A stretch of 64,000 bases of DNA from Ramlibacter agri (lineage in GTDB: Bacteria > Pseudomonadota > Gammaproteobacteria > Burkholderiales > Burkholderiaceae_C), in assembly GCF_012927085.1 (NCBI RefSeq), contig NZ_JABBFX010000001.1, positions 2,914,001 to 2,978,000 of the forward strand, written 5' to 3'. The notes beneath the pieces are model-generated. The model was not told where the DNA came from, searched no databases, and saw only the letters and a program-made list of their open reading frames with translations. This document shows, piece after piece, positions 19,938-30,425 of this stretch. The translations under genes were made by a program, and so were the position numbers. Each line of letters opens with the position of its first letter. Position 1 is the stretch's first letter.

Positions 19938-21629
19938 ATGGATGACCCGTCCGCGGCGCTGCCACGCATCGCCTACTTCTCGATGGAGATCGCCCTCGAG
20001 GACGACGTGCCCACGTACAGCGGCGGCCTGGGCGTGCTGGCCGGCGACATGATGCGCAGCGCCGCCGACCTGGGCGTGCGCATGGTGGGCGTCACGCTCG
20101 CCAGCCGCGCCGGTTACTTCCGCCAGGAGATCGTCGACGGCCACCAGGTGGAACACCCCGCCTCCTGGGAGCCCGCGCAGCGCGCGCGGCGGCTGGCCTG
20201 CAAGGTGGTGGTGACCATCGGCACGCGCGAAGTGTGGGTCGGCGGCTGGGAATACGAGGTCAGCACCTCGTGCCGCCAGACCGCGAGCGTGCCCGTGATC
20301 CTGCTGGATACCGACCTGCCGGAGAACCGCGAGGAGGACCGCGCGCTCACGCACTTCCTGTACGGCCAGGACGCCAGCTACCGCTTGCGGCAGGAGATCG
20401 TGCTGGGCGTGGGCGGCGTGCGCATGCTGCACGCGCTGGGCATCCCGGTCCACAAGTACCACCTGAACGAAGGCCACTCCGCGCTGCTGGCGCTGGAGCT
20501 GCTGCGCGAACGCGGCGCCGCCGCGGCCAGCGGCCGGGCCCTGGAGCTCGCGGTGGAGGCGGTGCGGGTGCAGTGCGTGTTCACCACGCACACGCCGGTG
20601 GAAGCGGGCCACGACCAGTACGAGCACCAACTGGTGGAAGAACAGCTCGGGGGCCTGGTCGTCGCGACGCTGCTGCGCCAGTTAGGCGGCGGCGCACGCT
20701 TCAACCTGACGCGGCTGGCGCTGGCCCTGTGCGGCTGGGTCAACGGCGTGGCCGATCGCCACGCCGAGACCTCACGCGCGCTGTTCCCCGGCTACGACGT
20801 GCATGCCGTCACCAATGGCGTGCATGCGCTCACGTGGACGTCGCTGCCCATGCAGCTCGTTTTCGACCATCACATCCCCAAGTGGTGCCACGAGCCCGAG
20901 CTGCTGGTGCGCGTGCTGTCCGTGCCCGATGCGGAGGTGGTCGCGGCCCACGCGCAATCGCGCCAGCGGCTGCTGCACACCGCGGCGCGCTACCCCGGGG
21001 GTGCGGCCTTGCAGCCGCAGCGCATGACGCTCGGTTTCGCGCGCCGCATGACCGATTACAAGCGTCCCGGCCTGCTGTTCTCCGACCTCGAAAGGCTGCG
21101 TGCACTGGCCAGGCGCTGGCCGCTGCAGGTGCTGGTGGCGGGCAAGGCGCATCCGCACGACGAACCCGGCAAGCGCCACATCGCAAAGTTGCTGGAGTGG
21201 GCGCGGCAGCTGGAAGGCGAGGTACCGGTGGTCTTCCTGCCCGATTACGGCGTGAGCCTCGCGCGGCAGCTGGTGGCCGGCGTCGATGTCTGGCTCAACA
21301 CGCCGCTGCCGCCGCTGGAAGCCTCGGGCACCAGCGGCATGAAGGCGGCCCTCAATGGCGTGCCGAGCCTGAGCGTGCTCGATGGCTGGTGGCTGGAAGG
21401 CTGGGAAGAGGGCGTCACGGGCTGGGCGATCGGCGCCGACGGCGACCAGGACGCCGGGCGGCACGCGGCCTCGCTCTACGACAAGCTCGAAACCGCGGTG
21501 CTGCCCGCCTGGCATGCGGCGGACGGCCGCTGGGCGCACATCATGAAGTCGGCGATCGCGCGCAACGGCTCGTACTTCAACAGCCACCGCATGCTGCGGC
21601 GCTACGCGGCGGAAGCGTACTGGAACTAG
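19938..21629 (+). CDS. glgP: Alpha-glucan phosphorylase (GT35, short form)
   Basis: A 563-residue glycogen/maltodextrin phosphorylase releasing glucose 1-phosphate. [27 protein letters not shown] is the hallmark N-terminus of the TIGR02094-type short phosphorylases. [15 protein letters not shown] and [14 protein letters not shown] segments follow. [14 protein letters not shown] contains the PLP-binding Lys at about residue 469. It is shorter than the 800-residue E. coli enzymes but standard for this subgroup. The start ATG lies three codons after an alternative GTG. Its stop shares CTAG with the convergent DUF326 remnant. Confidence 0.92.
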   Translation: MDDPSAALPRIAYFSMEIALEDDVPTYSGGLGVLAGDMMRSAADLGVRMVGVTLASRAGYFRQEIVDGHQVEHPASWEPAQRARRLACKVVVTIGTREVWVGGWEYEVSTSCRQTASVPVILLDTDLPENREEDRALTHFLYGQDASYRLRQEIVLGVGGVRMLHALGIPVHKYHLNEGHSALLALELLRERGAAAASGRALELAVEAVRVQCVFTTHTPVEAGHDQYEHQLVEEQLGGLVVATLLRQLGGGARFNLTRLALALCGWVNGVADRHAETSRALFPGYDVHAVTNGVHALTWTSLPMQLVFDHHIPKWCHEPELLVRVLSVPDAEVVAAHAQSRQRLLHTAARYPGGAALQPQRMTLGFARRMTDYKRPGLLFSDLERLRALARRWPLQVLVAGKAHPHDEPGKRHIAKLLEWARQLEGEVPVVFLPDYGVSLARQLVAGVDVWLNTPLPPLEASGTSGMKAALNGVPSLSVLDGWWLEGWEEGVTGWAIGADGDQDAGRHAASLYDKLETAVLPAWHAADGRWAHIMKSAIARNGSYFNSHRMLRRYAAEAYWN

Positions 21630-21767
21630 GCGGCCGCCACCATCTCGCGGCACTCGCTGGCGCAGAGCCGGCAAGCTTTCGGCGCACTGCTGGCAATGGT
21701 CCATGTCGTGCTGGCCGCATTCGTCCGCGCAGGCCTGGTATTCCTCGTATTTCTCGTGCGATGGCAT
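21626..21767 (-). pseudogene. DUF326-like copper-binding mini-protein, frameshifted
   Basis: Reading from 21767, codons give [18 protein letters not shown], then [12 protein letters not shown], in one frame. The continuation [16 protein letters not shown] and a stop are in the next frame. Removing one A from the AAA in GCCGAAAGCTTGC joins them into a 46-residue Cys/His-rich peptide that looks like the C-terminal helix pair of DUF326 four-helix-bundle copper proteins (CADECGxHxMDHCxxCAEAC). An in-frame stop just upstream rules out a longer N-terminus here. Either a one-base insertion killed the gene or the base is a sequencing error. The stop overlaps the glgP stop in CTAG. Confidence 0.7.
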
Positions 21768-21805
21768 AGGGCCAGTCTACGAACGCGAGTCCTTGTCGAG
21801 CCCGC

Positions 21806-21819
21806 GCGATTGCAATCGC
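21806..21819. repeat. 14-bp perfect palindrome GCGATTGCAATCGC
   Basis: A perfect self-complementary 14-mer in the 200-base gap upstream of the DUF883 gene. Its AT-containing centre (ATTGCAAT) is unlike the GC background and suggests a protein-binding site. Confidence 0.4.
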
Positions 21820-21841
21820 TTACGCCAAGGCCGGCTTCGGC

Positions 21842-21857
21842 GCAGGACATTTCCTAC
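21842..21857. promoter_or_regulatory. Hyphenated palindrome GCAGG-N6-CCTAC
   Basis: One mismatch from GTAGG-N6-CCTAC. It ends 111 bases before the DUF883 start. A second lone TTCCTACAG lies at about 21900-21908, closer to the gene. Confidence 0.4.
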
Positions 21858-21968
21858 AGCCCGTGCGGCGCCTTCTCCGACACGCCGCCAAGGCTGGGCT
21901 TCCTACAGTGGAGGCTTCCGCCGGCCGCGCCGGCATCACCCCCACGGAGCTCGAGAGAGGACACGCCC

Positions 21969-22265
21969 ATGAACGCCGAAACCGCCAGCAACCCGTTTCC
22001 CACCAGTGCCGACACCACCCAAGGCGGCAGCAGCTCCGGCGCGTCCGGCCTGAACGGCGACGTCAATCGCGTGCGCAAGATGGCCCAGACCCTGCACGAA
22101 GCCGTGGACACCCTGGAGCAGAAGCTGGGCACCAGCAGCGACAAGATGATGAGCCTGCAGCAGGAATACGGCGACATGGCCCGCGAGCAGGTGCGCGCCA
22201 ACCCGCTGGCTGCGCTGGGCATCGCCTTCGCCGCCGGCTTCGTGCTGGCGAAGATCTTCCGCTGA
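21969..22265 (+). CDS. DUF883 (YqjD/ElaB-like) membrane-anchored protein
   Basis: A 98-residue protein. A disordered Ser/Thr/Gly-rich N-terminus is followed by a helix with heptad character (VRKMAQTLHEAVDTLEQKL). It ends with the family-typical REQVRANPLAALGIAFAAGFVLAKIF, a C-terminal inner-membrane anchor. E. coli relatives YqjD and ElaB sit at the membrane, bind ribosomes and are induced in stationary phase. GAGAGAGGA lies 8-15 bases before the ATG, and upstream codons of the open frame are ignored. The leader carries two notable palindromes, fitting stress regulation. Confidence 0.88.
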   Translation: MNAETASNPFPTSADTTQGGSSSGASGLNGDVNRVRKMAQTLHEAVDTLEQKLGTSSDKMMSLQQEYGDMAREQVRANPLAALGIAFAAGFVLAKIFR

Positions 22266-22295
22266 AGCGCGCGGGCCCGCCCGCACCCCGTGAAC

Positions 22296-22323
22296 TGCCG
22301 GGCCCGCGCCCGGCAGTCCCGTT
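22296..22323 (+). terminator. Terminator-like hairpin after DUF883
   Basis: TGCCGGGC, loop CCGC, GCCCGGCA is a perfect 8-bp stem followed by GTCCCGTTT. The T run is short, so Rho-independence is probable rather than certain. Confidence 0.55.
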
Positions 22324-22335
22324 TAGGATCGCCGC

Positions 22336-23391
22336 ATGCGATCGACTCCGCCCCCCGGCGTGGCCGCGGCCCTGGCGGCCGCCCTGCTGTTCGGCGCCGC
22401 CGCGCCGCTGGCCAAGCTGCTGCTGCAGACCATCGGTCCCTGGCTGCTGGCCGGCCTGCTTTACCTCGGATCCGGCCTCGGCCTGGCGCTGCTGCGCCGG
22501 CTGCAAGCGGGCGAGCGCGTGCGGCTGGCGCCCGGCGAATGGCCCTGGCTGGCCGGCGCCATCGCGGCCGGTGGCGTCGCCGGGCCGGTGCTGCTGATGC
22601 TCGGACTGGCGCACCTGCCCGCTGCCCAGGCCTCGCTGCTGCTCAATGCCGAAGGCGTGCTGACGGCGCTGCTGGCCTGGTTCGTCTTCCGCGAGAACGT
22701 CGACCGCCGGGTGGCGCTGGGCATGGCCTGCATCGTCGCCGGCGGCCTGGCCCTGGCCTGGCCGGCGCAGGGCGCCGGCGCGGTGGCCTGGGGCCCGATG
22801 CTGCTGGTGGTCGGCGCCTGCGCGGCCTGGGCGATCGACAACAACCTGACGCGCAAGGTGGCGCTGGCCGATGCGTCCTGGATCGCGATGGTCAAGGGCC
22901 TCGCTGCCGGCGTCACCAATCTCGCGCTGGCCTTGGCGCTGGGCGCGCACTGGCCCGCGCCGAACTTCGTGCTGGCCGCCGGCGTGCTGGGCCTGCTGTC
23001 CTATGGCGTGAGCCTGGTGCTGTTCGTGCGCGCGCTGCGCCACCTGGGGACCGCGCGCACCGGCGCCTACTTCTCGGTGGCGCCCTTCTTCGGCGCGCTG
23101 CTGGCCGTGGCCTTGCTGGACGAGCCGCTGACAGCCAAGCTGGCGGCCGCCGCGCTGCTGATGGGCCTGGGCGTGTGGCTGCACCTGACGGAGCGCCACG
23201 AATACCGCCACGCGCACGAGGCGACGGTCCACGAGCACGAACACGTGCACGGCGCCGGTGACGAGCACCACGCGCATGAACACGAGCCGCCGGTGCCGCC
23301 CGGCACGCGGCATTCACACCGGCACGAACACGTGCCGCTGGTGCATGCGCATCCGCACTACCCGGATGCGCACCACCGGCACGACCATTAG
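22336..23391 (+). CDS. DMT/EamA family transporter with His-rich C-terminal tail
   Basis: A 351-residue inner-membrane protein with about ten hydrophobic helices in two EamA repeats (residues 5-285). LLFGAAAPLAKLLLQTIGPW and LLLNAEGVLTALLAWFVFREN open and close the first repeat, and YFSVAPFFGALLAVALLDEPL is in the second. After residue 287 a hydrophilic tail of about 64 residues contains 22 His with many His-x-His and Glu-His pairs (EHEHVHG, DEHHAHEHE, DAHHRHDH). EamA carriers export metabolites or amino acids; the tail suggests metal sensing or metal export but could simply sequester metal. The stop shares TTAG with the convergent GDPD gene. Confidence 0.85.
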   Translation: MRSTPPPGVAAALAAALLFGAAAPLAKLLLQTIGPWLLAGLLYLGSGLGLALLRRLQAGERVRLAPGEWPWLAGAIAAGGVAGPVLLMLGLAHLPAAQASLLLNAEGVLTALLAWFVFRENVDRRVALGMACIVAGGLALAWPAQGAGAVAWGPMLLVVGACAAWAIDNNLTRKVALADASWIAMVKGLAAGVTNLALALALGAHWPAPNFVLAAGVLGLLSYGVSLVLFVRALRHLGTARTGAYFSVAPFFGALLAVALLDEPLTAKLAAAALLMGLGVWLHLTERHEYRHAHEATVHEHEHVHGAGDEHHAHEHEPPVPPGTRHSHRHEHVPLVHAHPHYPDAHHRHDH

Positions 23392-24341
23392 GGCGCGGGC
23401 GCCGGCAGCGTCATGCCACGGCGCGCCATCGCCTCGCGCAGCCGGTCGGGGTAGTCGCTGATGATGCCGTCGACGCCCCAGGCCAGCAGGCGGTCCATCT
23501 CCGCCGGCTCGTTGACGGTCCAGGGCAGCACCTTCAGTCCGAGCGACTGCGCTTCGCGCACCAGCGGCTCGGTCAGCGCGCCGCTATTGGGCGACCAGAT
23601 GGCGCCGCCGGCGGCCTTCACCATCTTCGGCACGCTGCCGTAGTCCTCCAGCTTCAGGCCCGCGGTCCAGGCCGGGTCGCGGGTGTTGTCGCTGTTGCGG
23701 GTCTGCACCGTGAGGTAGGCCGTGGGGATGGCGGGTTCCAGCTTCTGCGCCAGCTGCAAGGTGCGCCAGTCGAAGCTCTGGACGGTCACGCGGTCCTGCA
23801 GGCCCGCCTCGCGCACCGCGGCCAGCAGGGCCTTCGTCACCACCTCCGGCGGGTCCGAGTCTTCGGGGTGGTCGGGGTAGACCTTGGTTTCGATGTTGAA
23901 GCGCACCAAGGCCCGCCGCGAGCGCGCCAGCTCGAACACCTGCTTCAGCGTCGGCACCCGCGCGCCGTCCTGCGGCTGCTGGCTCGGGAAGGTCTTCGCA
24001 TAGCTGGTGTCGGGGCGGATGCGGCCCACGTCATACGCCTGCAGCTGCGCGAGGGTGAGCGAGCGGATCAGCGGCCCGCGCTTGCCTTCCAGCCATTGGC
24101 CCGCCGCATCGCGGGTGTGGATCGGGTTGAGGAAGGGGTCGTGCGAGACCACCAGCACGCCATCGGCTGTCATCGCGACGTCCAGCTCCAGCGTGTCAAC
24201 GCCGATGGACATGGCGCGGCCGAAGGCGGGCAGGGTGTTCTCGGGCGCCAGGCCGCGCGTGCCGCGATGGCCCTCGAGGTCGAAGGCCCCGGTGGAAGCG
24301 GCGCACGCGAGGCCGAGCACGAAGGCGAAGGGTTTCAGCAT
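23388..24341 (-). CDS. Glycerophosphodiester phosphodiesterase, exported
   Basis: A 317-residue GDPD with a signal peptide (residues 1-19, FVLGLACAASTGAF). The catalytic motif EGHRGTRGLAPENTLPAF supplies the first His and the Glu, and DTLELDVAMTADGVLVVSHDP supplies the metal-binding Glu/Asp and second His. VRFNIETKV is the next metal strand, and VNEPAEMDRLLAWGVDGIISDYPD is the canonical C-terminal signature. It releases glycerol 3-phosphate from glycerophosphodiesters in the periplasm. Length is typical of GlpQ-type enzymes. Confidence 0.93.
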   Translation of the reverse strand: MLKPFAFVLGLACAASTGAFDLEGHRGTRGLAPENTLPAFGRAMSIGVDTLELDVAMTADGVLVVSHDPFLNPIHTRDAAGQWLEGKRGPLIRSLTLAQLQAYDVGRIRPDTSYAKTFPSQQPQDGARVPTLKQVFELARSRRALVRFNIETKVYPDHPEDSDPPEVVTKALLAAVREAGLQDRVTVQSFDWRTLQLAQKLEPAIPTAYLTVQTRNSDNTRDPAWTAGLKLEDYGSVPKMVKAAGGAIWSPNSGALTEPLVREAQSLGLKVLPWTVNEPAEMDRLLAWGVDGIISDYPDRLREAMARRGMTLPAPAP

Positions 24342-24452
24342 CGCGCGATGCTAAGGCAGGCGCCGGTCGCCAATGTGACCGGCCTTGGGAGCTTCCCGGA
24401 TGCCGGCCCGCGGCTCGCGGGCTACCCTGCGCCCGAAGGAACCCTAGGACCC

Positions 24453-26147
24453 ATGGACCGCCCGCACTACAAGTTCTGGCCCAAGCGCCTGCCCCATTCC
24501 CTGACCGTCCCGGCCACTTCGCTGTGGGACAACCTGGCGACCAGCGCCCGCCGCTACCCGCACAAGCCAGGGCTGGTGTTCTTCGATCGCGTCACTTCGT
24601 ATGCGGAGCTGCAGCGCCAGGCCGAGCTCCTGGCCGCGCGCCTGCATGCGCTGGGCGTGCGCAAGGGCGACCGGGTGCTGCTGGACATGCAGAACTGCCC
24701 GCAGCTGGTGATCGCCCATTTCGCCATCCTGCGCGCCAACGCGGTGGTCGTCCCGGTGAATCCGATGAACCGGGCCGAGGAGCTCAAGCACTACATCACC
24801 GATCCGGACGCGAAGGTGGCCATCACCACCGGCGACCTGGCGGCGGAGATCGCCAAGGCCGACGCGCAGCTGCCGGAAGCGCAGCGCCTGCGGCACCTGG
24901 TCGTCACGCAGTTCACCGATGCCTTCGACCCGGCTTCGCCGGACGGCGGACCGATGCCTGCGGCCTGGCGCGACTGGCTGCTCACGCGCCATCCGCTGCC
25001 GCAGCTCGCGAGCGGCGAGGTGCACGCCTGGACCGCGGCACTGGACAACAGCCTGCCGCTGCCGCCGCTGGAAGTGGGGCCCGCCGACCTCGCCGTGCTG
25101 CCCTATACCAGCGGCACCACCGGCAATCCCAAGGGCTGCATGCACCCGCACCGCAGCCTGATGCACAACGCGGTGGCCAGCGCCACCTGGGGCAACGGCA
25201 CCTGCGAGACCGTGGCGCTGGTCGTGGTGCCCATGTTCCACATCACCGGCATGGTCAGCGCGATGCAGGCCTGCATCTACATGGGCGCGAGCATCGTGCT
25301 GATGCCGCGCTGGGACCGCGACGTCGCCGGCTGGCTCATCTCCAATCGCAAGGTCACGAGCTGGACCAACATCCCGACGATGGTCATCGACCTGATGGCC
25401 AGCCCGAACTTCGCGAACTACGACCTCTCCAGCCTGGTCCACATCGGCGGTGGCGGCGCGGCGATGCCGCAAGCGGTGGCGCAGCGGCTGCTGGAGCAGT
25501 TCGACCTGCGCTACGTCGAAGGCTATGGCCTCACCGAGACCGCTGCGCCCTCGCACAGCAATCCCTCCGATGCACCCAAGCAGCAATGCCTGGGCATCCC
25601 CTTCATGAGCTGCGACGCGCGCGTGGTCGACCCCGAAACGCTGCGCGAGCTGCCGCCCGGCGAGCAGGGCGAGATCATCATGCACGGCCCGATGGTGTTC
25701 GACGGCTACTGGAAGCGGCCGGAAGCAACGGCCGCCGCCTTCGTCGAATTCGAGGGCAAGCGCTTCTTCCGCTCCGGCGACCTCGGGCGCACTGACGAAG
25801 ACGGCTACTTCTTCCTCACCGACCGCCTGAAGCGGATGATCAATGCCGCCGGCTTCAAGGTGTGGCCGGCCGAAGTGGAAGCGCTGATGTTCAAGCACCC
25901 GGCCATCCAGGAAGCCTGCGTCATCGCTGCCCACGACGCCTACCGTGGCGAGACCGTCAAGGCCATGGTGGTGCTGCGGCCCTCGCACAAGGGCCAGGTG
26001 AGCGAGCAGGACATCGTCGACTGGTGCCGGGAAACGATGGCCGTCTACAAGGCGCCGCGCATCGTGCAGTTTGCGGAGGCGCTGCCCAAGAGCGGCAGCG
26101 GCAAGGTGATGTGGCGGGCCTTGCAGGAAGCCGAGGCGAAACACTGA
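24453..26147 (+). CDS. Long-chain fatty-acid/acyl-CoA ligase (AMP-forming)
   Basis: A 564-residue ANL-superfamily enzyme that activates a carboxylic acid to acyl-CoA through an acyl-AMP. The P-loop-like motif LPYTSGTTGNPKGCMH is at about 219-234. Then come MFHITGM, YGLTETAAP, the motif SGDLGRTDEDGYFFLTDRLKRMI with the adenylate-binding Asp and hinge Arg, and the catalytic Lys in KSGSGKVMWRAL near the C-terminus. The chain-length preference is not obvious; the family resembles medium/long-chain ligases. Start ATG is preceded by AGGACCC. It is a single gene upstream of the KaiC operon. Confidence 0.9.
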   Translation: MDRPHYKFWPKRLPHSLTVPATSLWDNLATSARRYPHKPGLVFFDRVTSYAELQRQAELLAARLHALGVRKGDRVLLDMQNCPQLVIAHFAILRANAVVVPVNPMNRAEELKHYITDPDAKVAITTGDLAAEIAKADAQLPEAQRLRHLVVTQFTDAFDPASPDGGPMPAAWRDWLLTRHPLPQLASGEVHAWTAALDNSLPLPPLEVGPADLAVLPYTSGTTGNPKGCMHPHRSLMHNAVASATWGNGTCETVALVVVPMFHITGMVSAMQACIYMGASIVLMPRWDRDVAGWLISNRKVTSWTNIPTMVIDLMASPNFANYDLSSLVHIGGGGAAMPQAVAQRLLEQFDLRYVEGYGLTETAAPSHSNPSDAPKQQCLGIPFMSCDARVVDPETLRELPPGEQGEIIMHGPMVFDGYWKRPEATAAAFVEFEGKRFFRSGDLGRTDEDGYFFLTDRLKRMINAAGFKVWPAEVEALMFKHPAIQEACVIAAHDAYRGETVKAMVVLRPSHKGQVSEQDIVDWCRETMAVYKAPRIVQFAEALPKSGSGKVMWRALQEAEAKH

Positions 26148-26257
26148 TCAGGAGCGAAAGTCGCTCAGCGATGTCGGACTCGGACTACACCTTGGGCCGA
26201 AAGCAACCGTTACGATGGCCGGGCAGCCTCCCCTGAGTTCGTGGCTGTTCGCACTGG

Positions 26258-27762
26258 ATGAGACGACACCGCCCTATTGACGGCCTGCCGATCCAGGAAC
26301 GCGCCTCGACCGGGATCCCCGGCCTTGACGACGTCCTGGGCGGAGGCATTCCCCTTAATCACCTGTACCTGATCGAAGGCAATCCAGGCTCGGGCAAGAC
26401 CACGCTCGGCCTGCAGTTCCTCCGGCAGGGCGCAGACGCCGGCGCGAAGGGCTTGTACGTCACGCTCTCCGAAACGGCGGAAGAACTGTGCACCGTCGCG
26501 GCCTCGCATGGCTGGACGACCAACGACATCGAAATCTTCGAACTGGTCAGCAGCGAGGGCCTCGGCCCCGAGGCGGAGCAGTCGATCCTGCATCCTTCCG
26601 AGATCGAACTGGGCGAGACGGTGCACCGCGTGATGAAGGCGGTCGGCGAGCTGCGGCCCAGCCGGGTCGTTTTCGACAGCTTGTCGGAAATGCGCCTGCT
26701 GGCACAGAACCCGCTGCGCTATCGGCGCCAGGTGCTGGCGCTGAAGAAGTTCTTCGCGGCGCAGGGCTGCACCGTGCTGCTGCTCGATGACCTCTCCGGC
26801 AAGGACAGCGAGTTGCAGCTGCACAGCATCGCGCACGGCGTCATCAACCTGGAGCAGTCCGTCGACCAGTACGGGCCCGAGCGTCGCCGGCTGAATGTCG
26901 CGAAGATGCGCGGCATCAAGTATCGCGGCGGCGAGCACGATTTCGTGCTGGACACCGGCGGCCTCGCCGTGTTCCCGCGGCTGGTCGCCGCGGAGCACCG
27001 CATGGCGTCGCACGCCCGCATCGCCAGCACCGGCCTCCTGAAGCTCGACGCACTCATGGGCGGCGGCCTGGCCTGCGGCAGCAACACCTTGTTCTGCGGC
27101 CCGTCCGGCGTGGGCAAGACCACCACGGCCATGGCCGTGACGCTAGCGGCCCTGCGGCGCGGCGAGCGGGCGGCCTACTACCTGTTCGACGAAGGCCTGT
27201 CCACGCTCGTGATCCGCTCCAAGGCGCTGGGCATCGACATCGAGGAATACGTCCTCACCGGCCAGCTGCAGGTGATTCCGCTGGACCCCGCCGAAGTGTC
27301 GCCGGGCGAGTTTGCGCACATGGTGCGGCACGCGGTGGAAGAGGACGACTGCAAGATCGTGGTGATCGACAGCCTCAACGCCTACCTGCAGGCCATGCCG
27401 GGCAGCCGCTACCTGATGCTGCAGATGCACGAGCTGCTGACCTACCTGAACAACCTCAACGTGGTCACCATCCTGATCCTGGGCCAGCACGGCCTGGTGG
27501 GCGAGACGCGGGCCGATGTGGACATGAGCTACCTGAGCGACGGCATCCTGTTGTTCCGCTTCTTCGAGGCGCGGGGCCAGCTGTTGAAGGCCGTGTCGAT
27601 GGTGAAGAGCCGCACCAACCATCACGAGCAGACGATCCGGGAGTTCCGCATGGCGCCCGGCGGCATCGAGGTGGGGCAGGAGCTGAGCGACTTCGAAGGC
27701 GTGCTGACGGGCGTGGCGGCCTACCGCGGCGAGACCGCGCTGCTGGGCGACAGGGGCGCGAA

Positions 27763-27766
<4 letters not shown>
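26258..27766 (+). CDS. KaiC-like double RecA-fold ATPase
   Basis: A 502-residue KaiC homologue with two ATPase repeats. The first (about 12-245) has STGIPGLDDVLGGGIP, Walker A EGNPGSGKT at 40-48 and Walker B RVVFDSLSEM. The second (about 258-490) has Walker A GPSGVGKT and CKIVVIDSLNAYL. The segment DVDMSYLSDGILL aligns with the cyanobacterial ISTITD phosphosite. The Ser is kept (residue 424) but the neighbouring Thr is Tyr. The two catalytic Glu pairs are Ser-Glu (TLSETAEE) and Asp-Glu (LFDEG). No kaiA or kaiB is nearby. The stop overlaps the kinase start (GTGA), so this is a partner pair. Confidence 0.9.
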
Positions 27767-29469
<1,703 letters not shown>

Positions 29470-29491
29470 GGTGCGCAGCTCGCTGCGCACC
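29470..29491. terminator. Hairpin GGTGCGCAG-CTCG-CTGCGCACC
   Basis: A perfect 9-bp stem with a 4-base loop, starting at the base after the kinase stop and lying before the convergent argF stop. No T tract follows on either side. It could be a bidirectional processing or termination hairpin, or a dispersed repeat unit. Confidence 0.5.
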
Positions 29492-29498
29492 GCCAACG

Positions 29499-30425
29499 TC
29501 AATCGTCCACTTTTCCTAGCAGCAGGAACTCCATCAGCGCCTTCTGCACGTGCATGCGGTTCTCCGCCTCGTCCCACACCACGGACTGCGGGCCGTCGAT
29601 CACGTCGGCTTCCACTTCCTCGCCGCGGTGCGCGGGCAGGCAGTGCATGAAGAGGGCGTCGGGCTTGGCCACCTTCATCATTTCAGTGTCGACGCACCAT
29701 TCGGCGAAGGCCTTGCGGCGCGCCTCGTTCTCGGCCTCGAAGCCCATGCTGGTCCACACGTCGGTGGTCACCAGGTCGGCGCCGCGGCAGGCTTCCATCG
29801 GGTCGCGGAACACCTTGTAGCTGTCGCGGCTGCGGATGCCGGCGATGTCCTGGTCCACCTCGTAGCCGGTGGGCGTGCTCACGTGCACGGTGAACCCGAG
29901 CAGCTCCGCCGCCTGCAGCCACGTGTTGGCCATGTTGTTGCCGTCGCCGACCCAGGCCACCACCTTGCCCTGGATCGAGCCGCGGTGCTCGATGTAGGTG
30001 AAGATGTCCGCCAGGATCTGGCAGGGATGGAACTCGTTGGTGAGGCCGTTGATCACCGGCACCCGCGAGTGCTCGGCGAAGCGCTCGATCTTGTCCTGGC
30101 CGAAGGTGCGGATCATCACCATGTCCACCATGCGGCTGATCACCTTGGCGCTGTCCTCGATCGGCTCCGAGCGTCCCAGCTGGCTGTCGCCGGTGGTGAG
30201 GTGCACCACCGAGCCCCCCAGCTGGTACATGCCCGCCTCGAAGCTCACGCGGGTGCGCGTGGAAGCCTTCTCGAAGATCATGGCCAGCGTGCGGTCGGCC
30301 AGCGGGTGGTACTTCTCGTACTTCTTGAACTTGCGCTTGATCTCGCCGGCGCGCTTGAACACCCAGGCGTGCTCCTCCGCCGAGAAATCCGTGAACTGCA
30401 GGAAATGGCGAATCGTCATGGTCAT
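29499..30425 (-). CDS. argF: Ornithine carbamoyltransferase
   Basis: A 308-residue enzyme making citrulline from ornithine and carbamoyl phosphate in arginine biosynthesis. The carbamoyl-phosphate site is in FEKASTRTRVSFEAGM. GLTNEFHPCQILAD gives the HPCQ motif, WVGDGNNMANTWLQAA the second-domain start, and MHCLPAHRGEEV the ornithine-binding HCLPxH loop. The first ATG (30425) overlaps the argD stop in ATGA. A second Met two codons in (30419) is an equally good length fit. It is cotranscribed with argD. Confidence 0.95.
   Translation of the reverse strand: MTMTIRHFLQFTDFSAEEHAWVFKRAGEIKRKFKKYEKYHPLADRTLAMIFEKASTRTRVSFEAGMYQLGGSVVHLTTGDSQLGRSEPIEDSAKVISRMVDMVMIRTFGQDKIERFAEHSRVPVINGLTNEFHPCQILADIFTYIEHRGSIQGKVVAWVGDGNNMANTWLQAAELLGFTVHVSTPTGYEVDQDIAGIRSRDSYKVFRDPMEACRGADLVTTDVWTSMGFEAENEARRKAFAEWCVDTEMMKVAKPDALFMHCLPAHRGEEVEADVIDGPQSVVWDEAENRMHVQKALMEFLLLGKVDD

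Noticed and set aside
18882..20630. Extended P1-peptidase and phosphorylase frames that overlap each other on opposite strands.
   Set aside because: Both families have well-defined starts (MESSITRV and MDDPSAAL); the extra parts overlap the divergent gene.
26171..26236. A 21-codon frame (MSDSDYTLGRKQPLRWPGSL and one more residue) upstream of the KaiC gene, possibly a leader peptide.
   Set aside because: Ribosome site spacing is poor and no regulatory feature such as a codon run is present; not enough to call.
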